Shown here in pieces: positions 56,839 to 64,000 of a stretch of 64,000 nt of DNA. The notes beneath the pieces are model-generated. The model saw only the letters and a list, made by a program, of their open reading frames with translations, was not told the origin of the DNA and ran no database searches. The stretch comes from Epiperipatus broadwayi. Taxonomy: Eukaryota > Onychophora > Udeonychophora > Euonychophora > Peripatidae. Numbering within the stretch: position 1 is the first letter of the stretch; the number at the start of each line of letters is the position of its first letter. Location of the stretch: NCBI GenBank assembly GCA_028023455.1, contig JAQFVV010006306.1, positions 1,205,001 to 1,269,000 of the forward strand. The letters run 5' to 3'. The position numbers and the translations under genes were made by a program.

Positions 56839-57216
56839 ACACATATATGCTATAAATTCCCAGATATATATTAAGATAGCCAATCTTCATACTTTAATGG
56901 ACAGGTTTCAATCCACTCCACACTCCAACTCTTCAACCGTCCATCCAATTGAAAATCTGATGATGGAATGCTCAAAGGCCACACTGGGGCCGAGATTCTT
57001 GTCACACCCATGTTGACCTAAGGTCAATCTGACCCCTCATGTACAGTTCAAAATTCATTTAATACATATACAAGGGATGGGCAGACATCTCTACTATGTA
57101 ATAACTGAAACACAGGCTTATTATATACCTGTGTCTATATATGTACACAACCCACCACTATTCACTCTATCTCTTAACACTGATGCACCTGAACACATAA
57201 ACATTGAAAAGATAAA

Positions 57217-57278
57217 TAATCACCAATATACATATTTCATGCTAATCCAGCATATCATCAGTTGGTCCAGATTATCAT
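57217..57278 (-). ncRNA. Type I hammerhead ribozyme (family A)
   Basis: On the minus strand the core CTGATGA, GAAA, ACCAA/TTGGT and ATAATC/GATTAT are intact. Stem II is ATGCT/AGCAT with an extra T after the core. Stem III is ATAT/GTAT. Confidence 0.68.
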
Positions 57279-57454
57279 CTCCACACATATATGATATAAG
57301 TTCCCAGATATATATTAAGATAGCCAATCTTCATACTTTAATGGACAGGCTTCAATCCACTGCACACTCCAACTCTTCAACCATCCATCCAATTGAATGA
57401 GATGTGACATGAATTCCCAGAATGCATCTTTATAAAATATACATGTGGAAGTGT

Positions 57455-57905
57455 ACACTAATGGCTATTGTCACCTTCAAAGTAGTCCCTTTGCTCATCT
57501 ATACACTGATTGAAATAGCGTTCCCATTTCTGGAAACACTCTTGGAATTCATTTTCAGTAATACTGCTAAGCAATTGTTTTACATTCTTTTGGATATCAG
57601 TTATAGTAGAAAATCTTCATCCTTTCAGCTCAGTTTTTAGTTTTGGAAATAATTAAAAATCACCATGAGCTAAATCAGGTGAATAGGCAGGATGGTCTAA
57701 TCGCTTAAGTGATTTTTTGCTAAAAGTCTCTCACAATGAGTGCACTAATGAGTTGGAACATTGACATGATGACTAATCCACTTGTTTGTCCACAATTCGA
57801 GTCTTTTTCTTCCAACAGAATCTTGTAATCTCTGAAGTACTTTTAAATAGCATTAATTTGGTTGATTGTTTGTCCCTGTTCAATAAATTCTTGGTGAGGT
57901 CATTC
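57455..57905 (-). pseudogene. mariner-type transposase remnant
   Basis: Conceptual translation of the minus strand, in broken frames, gives blocks in mariner order. FIEQGQTINQINAI is followed by a LLEEKDSNCG block, SALIVRDF, then HPAYSPDLAHGDF (the third catalytic Asp region, usually YSPDLAP.D). ITDIQKNVKQLL, then CFQKWERYFNQCIDEQRDYF and EGDN end the protein. Several stops and frameshifts are visible, and the N-terminal DNA-binding half was not found. The terminal repeats were not identified. Confidence 0.72.
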
Positions 57906-58309
57906 CGGGAATTCAATTGTTACATCATGTATTTTGCATCACATGATCACCATTTAACATTGTATTTTGGTTAGTACTAATGGCAAATACAAAATTAAAT
58001 GATATGAAAGCAAAAGTAATTGTATATGTAAATCCTAAATAATAAATAAATTTGAATAGAAAATATTATTGATACAAAAAATACTTCAAAAAGACATGTA
58101 TCCATTGCCAAAAATAATCAAAACAATATAAAATGTAAGTGATAGCAAATAATTTATTTAAAAATAAATAAATATGTTAATATATAATCAAAATAATAGG
58201 AGGGAAAAAAAAAAGAGATGATATACTAGTAGTAAAGCAAACAAAGTTGTAATAAAGTAGGATTAAATTATGATTAAACTTAGAAAATATGATAATAATG
58301 TAATCATCA

Positions 58310-59110
58310 TCAATAGTTTGCTGTTGCATGCACAGATCCAAAGAGTAATCACACCACCAATTCAACCATTTTTCCAATCCATTCTCTTTAATGTCCAACT
58401 TTTCAATTCCACCTAATTCTTCCCATCTCTTATATCATACAACAATGACAATCTTTTATATCCTTCTTGTTTATACTCACCATTCCCTCCAAAACACCTG
58501 TCATCAAACTAAACTTTCTTCTTAATATATGTCCAATATAGTTCCTCTTTCTATTTCTAATATCCTAAATCAACTGTCTTTCTTCATTTATTCTTTTTAA
58601 AACTTCTTCATTTGTTATTTTATTCTTCCAATTTTTTTTCATTCTTCTTCATTACCACATCTCAAAGACTTCCAATCTCTTTTCAATTTTATTACTCATT
58701 GTCCACATTTTAACCATACATATTACATTCCACACATAGCATTTAATTAATCTTTTTCTTAATTCTATCTTCAAAGGTACACAAAATATTTTCTTTCTCT
58801 TAATGTTTTCTTTGCCTCATTTCTTGCATCCTCATTCAGTCAACTACCTATATATTCAAATCCCATTACCTGTAGAACATGAAATTGTAGATTTCAATTT
58901 GCAGTCTTTTTGCATTCCCACCTATCCATAAACATTTAGTCTTCTCAACATTAATCTTCATTCCGTATTCCATACACCCTTTTTCCAATTTATTCAGCAT
59001 ATTCTAAAAACACTTTTCATCCTCAGCTATAAAATTTAAATCATCTGCAAATCATATACATTTGATTTTTCTACCTCCATATTTATTCTTCATAGTCTAA
59101 ATAATGTAAT
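58310..59110 (-). pseudogene. Third LINE-type reverse transcriptase remnant
   Basis: The minus strand reads FADDLNFIAEDEKCF (catalytic Asp pair, near 59050), GMKINVEKTKCLWIGG (near 58950), and later NEEVLKRINEERQL then RNRKRNYIGHILRR (near 58600-58530). This is the C-terminal layout of RTE/CR1-like elements. Stops are frequent. It differs from the RTE copies at 13.4 and 22.9 kb in sequence. Confidence 0.68.
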
Positions 59111-59639
59111 ACTGGTGATAATAAAACATTTAAAAAATGTTAAATAAATAGATGTATAGTTATTTTCCAAGAAATTATTCTGATAAATAAAGTTCCTCTT
59201 TTTGATCAACGCATTTACAAATGATACACAAATTGAAATACAAGTTCTTTTAAACCATTAAACATCACAAGATGGCACTACTATATGGAGAGTGTTGTTT
59301 TGTTTTGAATTGTTTAAGTTCTTTTAAACTATGATAAAAATTTAACGTTAGGTTATACAAAAACAGTAGAATTACAATGCTGTTAATCTTTTATAAATTG
59401 GAAACTTCTTACATCTGGACAAATTTTGATATTAATAATTACTTAAGTATTATCTTGTTCACTTTAATCACTTTACCCTAAATAAACACATCGATCTGTT
59501 TTACTTGAAATTTTAAAGATTAATAGCTGATTTTAAATTAGCTTTGATATAATTCCAATTTGAAGAGTATCAATTATCTTATTAATTGTCCTTATCTAGT
59601 CCGAGTTATCTTCAAAGTCAGTTAATTTGCTAAAATGAT

Positions 59640-60480
59640 TTCCAAGTTCTAGCTTAAATTCACTAATTATTTCCTGAAAGTTAAGGATAGCAACTATTAA
59701 AGCTATTTTTCTTAATAGGTTGTGCCTTTCTGTTTTTACATTAGTAGATATTTTATTTTTCACTATTTGAGGACCACTTCCTGGGTGAATCTATAAAGTA
59801 CATTACAATCTTAAAATATATATTTAGTTAGTCAAAATATGTTCCAATTCTATTGTACCTTCATTTAGAAGTTTTCAAATGTCTTTCTGCATTCAATTTT
59901 TCACACACTCACGCACAAAAAACTCATAATAGAGATTTTATCTTTTTCTGTAAATACCGCAAGTTTATGTAAATTCTCAGCTCTCTTTTTATAAATAAAT
60001 TTACTCATAGCATGGATAGAAACCAGTCCCTACCTTGCATGAGAGTAGTGTAGTGAAAATTACACTAAAATATTATTCATTAAGTGGATAGTCATTAGTC
60101 TAATGAATGTCTAATTAAAAACTTTCATTGTTGTTTTTCAACTCTAGCATTAAAATTTTTCATACCAATTTTAAAATGTTTAGTTTGATCAAAGGTATTC
60201 TATATCTATGCATAAAAATTCTTTATTTATTGCTTAGAATGTGAATTCATTGTGGTGTAAGCTTAAATTACCATATTTGGTATCTTTTATTAAATTAAAT
60301 AACTAAACTACTATTCAGTACATTATAACAAACAATTTCGACAATATTGTTTTTCCATCTTTTATTAATATCTCAGGTTTGCACATTTATAGTAAAGTAC
60401 ATGTTTATTCTTCAAATATTTTTTTTCTAAGTTAAAGAAGTTTATTAATAACTCATTTTATATTAAATTGTTCTAATTTA
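59640..60480 (-). pseudogene. Old RTE-like LINE endonuclease remnant, split by a repeat
   Basis: It follows the endonuclease half of the 13.4-kb LINE in order, including GGACCACTTCCTGGG (matching the GSDH region), TCAAAATATGTTCCAATTC and CTGTACCTTCATTTRGA-like sequence. It continues after a family E insertion (59985-60125) with TCTAGCATTAAAATTTTTCA (GDFNARIG region). It is clearly older than the other LINE copies. Confidence 0.68.
59985..60125 (-). mobile_element. Family E repeat inserted in the LINE remnant
   Basis: GAAACCAGTCCCTACCTTGC, then AAAATATTATTCATTAAGTGG and TAGTCTAATGAATGTC match the family at 10.7 and 51.4-52.3 kb. It interrupts the endonuclease sequence, so it inserted later. 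Confidence 0.55.
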
Positions 60481-60744
60481 TGCAAATTTTTTTCAAATCA
60501 AAAATGATTTACAGGTGTATATACCTAAATAAGTGAGCATAAAGTGCAATTGAACAATATTTAGCAATTTTGGCTTTCAATGATCAATGATTGGATTAGT
60601 CAATGATTTTTTTAACTTCTGCTATATATGATCCATAATTTATTTTTGTATCTCCTGATTTCAAATAAAAAGAAAAATGGCTTTTACACGTGCACATTCA
60701 TTCTACTTTTAAGAAAATCCAGATGTCCTCATTGCAAAAAGAAA

Positions 60745-61740
60745 GGGACTGATAAAGAAATTAATAGTGTTTTCATATAATAAATATAGTATAGCTAGAA
60801 TTGTATGGGAGTGGCAGTAGCAGGGTTAACTTATGGTAACAATACATTATGTGTTAGATTACTTACAAAAAGTGCAAGGAGAAGTAGGAAGACATGCATT
60901 AGATGCAGATGTGTGGATAGCAAGGGAGGCAATTCAAGAATAAATGGGATGGTCAAGTTTTTATATGAGACATGCAAAAAAGCAAAATGAAAATGTTCAA
61001 TAGACTGCAATTTATGGATAATAAGAGAATAGCCAAAATAGTATTTAATTGGGTTATAAATAAAGAATAGGCAACAAGATGGATGAAAAAGGTAGAATGG
61101 TATGCATAAGATTTGGATAAAGATTTTATGTCAGTATACTTATATAAAAGGTGGGATGATTGTGTTAGGAGAATTGTTGAGTGTTATAGTGGTAAAGAAT
61201 GGGATAGAAGAGTAGATGCATTAATAAAAAATAGATAGGTGGAGAGATGGAGAACTAGTATGAAGAAAAAAAGAGTTTGAATATATATATAGAAAATAAA
61301 CAGAATACTGGGTGCGAGTTAGTTTATGATAATAGCAAGGAAAGTAGTTTACTGTTTAAGCCTCGAATAGGATGGGTAGCAACAAGGGAATATACATATA
61401 AATGGAGAAATGTGAGTGATTTAGTCAGTTTGTAAAGAAGGCATGGAAAATATTAGGCATCTGCCAATTGAATGTAAACGCTTACAAGCAGAAAGTGTAC
61501 AAATAATGAAGTTGTGGGAGAATAAATATAAACAAGGTGATTATACAGAAAGTGGGTTCTTGGTTTTTATGCTGGATTTGGAAAAATATAAGGGAGATAT
61601 AGACATAAAGGTCATAGAGTGGACAAAGATAATGTGCAAATGGGATGGAGAAGGATAGAGAAGAATATGGGATAAACTTAGGGTGGGGAAAGGAAAGGTA
61701 AGGGTATCCAACAGGTTTCTCTGGGCATAGTGACTTCAAG
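60745..61740 (+). pseudogene. Second LINE family, C-terminal fragment
   Basis: This is a sister of 27200-28140. Shared blocks include AAGGGACTGATAAAGAAATTA, GACATGCATTAGATGCAGAT and GAGAATTGTTGAGTGTTATAG (20-base parts). The longest open part, 61443-61658, reads MENIRHLPIECKRLQAESVQ, a C..H..C-like end that is better kept than in the 26.5-kb copy. Stops are otherwise common. Confidence 0.7.
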
Positions 61741-61942
61741 AAAGAAGAAGCCACAGTGCATCGCATTGCATTGAGAAAAAAACCCATAATGTTTACTTGG
61801 ACTTAGGATCTGGAAAGAAAAGTCAGATTATGTTGACTTGTATATAAATGGTTATCCATGTGCATTTAACATATAATTAATCATACTGTAATAAAAGTTA
61901 CAATAAATATTAGAAAGTTGCTCTAATTTCTAATAGCAATGT

Positions 61943-62560
61943 ATCATTATCATCAATCAACCATTATTAATCCACTGTAGGATGAAGGTCTCTCCAAATT
62001 CAATCCATCTTCTCTGATCTTTAGCTTCTCTTCTCCACATCACCCCTGCACACTTTCTTATTTCATCCATCCATCTCACATGTTATCTCTTTTTGGATCT
62101 TTTACAATCACTTGGAATGCACTTTAAGATTTCAATTGTCCATCTATTATCATCTCTTCTAGCAATATGTCCAGCCCAACTCTACTTCAGTCTTAATTTT
62201 TTCAATGAGGTCAATAACACCTGTTTGTTCTCTTACCCATATATTATATTTTCGATCTCTTCTTGTTACTCTCAACATGCATCCCTCCATATTTCTTTGA
62301 GAGGTCTGAAGTCTCTCTATTACTCTTCTATTAAGTGTCCAAGTCTCAGATCCATAAGTAAGAACTGGTAAAACACATTTATTAAAAACCACATAGGCAC
62401 ATTTCCTTTTAGTATCAAGTTATTTCTACCAAAAAACACTCCAATCAAGTTTAATTCTATGATCAATTTCATCCATTATGTTTCCATCTATATTAATAAT
62501 CTGACTAAGGTATTTGTAGCTGTTAACTTCTTCTAACTCATCATAATCAATCTTTATTTA
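61943..62560 (-). pseudogene. RTE-like LINE 3' fragment
   Basis: It is about 90% identical by eye to the last ~600 bp of the 13.4-kb LINE, ending in a decayed ATC tail at 61943. On the minus strand it keeps VLPVLTYGSETWTLNRR and RVTRRDRK blocks, with small deletions. It stops at CAATCTTTATTT, where an opposite-strand LINE piece begins. Confidence 0.78.
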
Positions 62561-62570
62561 TATAAAAAAA

Positions 62571-63260
62571 AATAGGAATATGAAAATATTTTTAAATGAT
62601 TCATTAAAAAAAATTAAATATCTCGAGTTTTATATAAATAGTATATAAAATAATTATTGGTGATACAAAAAATAATGTAAAATGGTAAGAAAAGCTAGAG
62701 AAGAGAATAAAATTCTCTAAAGTATAAAACAATATCTTCACTTTGGAAAGAAAGTTGTGTCATGAAATAAAAAGAATAAATAGAATTATTCTAAAAAGGC
62801 AGATGAAACGCGGAAGAATTTTATAAAGAACAATACGGTAATAAAGAAAACAAATCATAAATGGCTCTTACAATTATGAAACAATTTTTGAAATGTCATA
62901 TATTTTAAATAACAAAAAGCTCCGTAAAATAATAAAATTATTTTTAAAAAAGCAGACAAAAAATAGAAAAATTGTAATTGAAAGAATGCAGTTAATTTTG
63001 ATATTTTAAAAAAATTACATTAGAAATTATAAGCCTATCATTCATTCATTATTTAATTTGCAACTTATCTATAAAAAATTTTGATTAAAGTAACCAAATG
63101 AATAATGTTTTTTAAAGTATTTACATTTAGTAAGTCAACTTATAGGGAGAATCGGTGAATATAAGCTGCCATTTTTCATCGGATTTGTAGACAATAGAAA
63201 AAGATATTTGACATTATAAATAATGTATATCTGTTGCAATTAAAGCTTTAGAGTATATAA
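62571..63260 (+). pseudogene. Old LINE reverse transcriptase piece, opposite strand
   Basis: It follows the plus-strand LINE at 23.99-24.81 kb in order: AGGAATATGAAAATA, TAAATATCTCGAGTTTT, GAATTTTATAAAGAACAATA, ATTAGAAATTATAAGCCTATC and CATCGGATTTGTAGACAATAG (DYEKAFD region), each quoted in part. It is strongly decayed. It is either an inverted 5' part of the 61.9-kb fragment or a separate, older insertion. The greater divergence favours the latter. Confidence 0.55.
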
Positions 63261-63273
63261 AAGAAGTCTCGAA

Positions 63274-63833
63274 CAGCGTTTGTCAAACTACTTTCCACTG
63301 AACACTAGTGTTCCATGAAAAAATGTGAAATTCTGGTGAATTAGTAGTAGCTTTATTTCATTTTAAATACTGTAAGTTGTGTTTTAAACGTTATTGATTT
63401 TGTATTATTTATTACTGTTTATTGGTTAACTATTTTCAAGAGTTCTGCATTGTGTAACTACAATTTTGGAATATATATATACATTTGACTCCTATACTTA
63501 TGAATGGTAATAATGTACATTAAAAGATATATAGAATGTAAATTATATGTTCATGTATATTTATATTCATATGTTTGCATTATGTTGTAGTTCTGAAGAA
63601 GATTGTCGGGGCAATTGAAACTGTAAACTGTAAAAAAGGGTGGTAAATAGAGCATTGTGTAACAGTAGTAAAGTGAATGGACAATTTAGTATTATATGGT
63701 ATACTTATTTGTGTTATTTGTTATTAAAACTGAAAAATCCAAACCTATCTTTTTATTACAAAAACCAAAGAGTTCCGTTAAAATTTTATGATTGGTAAAG
63801 TGTTCCATGATAGTATAAATTTGGGAAATGCTA
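63274..63833. mobile_element. Probable non-autonomous hAT transposon
   Basis: The left end CAGCGTTTGTCAAACTA and the right end, read inverted, TAGCATTTCCCAAATTTA resemble hAT termini. Both are followed inward by GTTCCATGA. The flanks GTCTCGAA and ATCTAGAA match at 6 of 8 positions. A CTGAAGAAGATTG...GAAACTG motif (family D) lies inside at 63593. Confidence 0.55.
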
Positions 63834-64000
63834 ATCTAGAATATCATCAAATTCTGGAAAAAATAGTTATTAAAGTATAACAATAGTGATTAAAATTCAT
63901 TAAAAAGATTAACATTGATAAGAATGCATAACAAAGTAATACCTTTTTTTCCATAATGTTTTATAAAAAAATATTTTATATATTAAAATGAAAAGATAAG

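Larger units (their letters stand above)
56700..57400 (-). repeat. Family A tandem pair (minus strand, ~444-bp period)
   Basis: Two reverse-strand monomers carry cores at 56811-56817 and 57255-57261. The shared phrases match the 29-30 kb array (GGTCAATCTGACCCCTCATG, TTAATGGACAGG(T/C)TTCAATC, CAATTGAAAATCTGATGATG in part). Thus separate arrays of the same monomer exist on both strands. Confidence 0.75.

Overview
This window is AT-rich DNA (roughly 70% A+T by eye) from a repeat-laden invertebrate animal genome. The evidence is a spliced eukaryotic gene with a 22-kb intron and RTE-type LINEs, Penelope-like elements, hAT and mariner transposons, and tRNA-derived SINEs. There is no bacterial gene organisation. 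The phylum cannot be fixed from the sequence; a lophotrochozoan or another large-genome invertebrate is a guess.

The only host gene I can name is the start of a mitochondrial-type acetyl-CoA synthetase (ACSS1-like). Exon 1 is at 11623-11980 and exon 2 at 34267-34363, both on the + strand. They are joined by an intron whose splice phases match and restore the conserved family sequence. Later exons were not found in the remaining 29.6 kb.

Almost everything else is mobile or repetitive DNA. RTE-like LINEs include one nearly intact copy on the minus strand (13.4-16.7 kb, one frameshift) and one on the plus strand (22.9-25.8 kb, several lesions and a 5' inversion). Fragments of the same or related LINEs lie at 2.4, 26.5, 41.6, 58.3, 59.6, 60.7, 61.9 and 62.6 kb. 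Two Penelope-like remnants with GIY-YIG-like ends lie at 7.0 and 17.6 kb, and a mariner transposase remnant at 57.5 kb. Non-autonomous hAT elements with 8-bp target duplications lie at 3.9, 40.6 and 63.3 kb. Foldback or MITE-like elements lie at 20.6, 21.6, 28.6, 35.2 and 51.4 kb. A tandem array of tRNA-like units spans 31.2-32.3 kb. A 2.7-kb sequence is present twice in direct orientation (44.8-47.5 and 48.6-51.3 kb).

The most striking content is a set of type I hammerhead self-cleaving ribozymes in three unrelated repeat families. Family A is a 440-500 bp monomer, tandem in places (8.2-9.0, 29.0-30.6 and 56.7-57.4 kb) and scattered elsewhere. Family B is a foldback element in which inverted arms of 40-118 bp flank a ribozyme with a GUC cleavage site (1.3, 3.0, 19.1, 19.5, 20.1, 36.0, 43.9, 53.6 and 54.4 kb). 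Family C is a single ~130-bp hairpin element at 32.6 kb. All three have the CUGANGA and GAAA cores, a stem I that pairs across the unit, and a tiny palindromic stem III. In family A, paired changes between copies preserve stem I. This looks like a genome heavily colonised by ribozyme-bearing non-autonomous elements alongside degraded Penelope-like elements that might once have mobilised them; that last link is inference.
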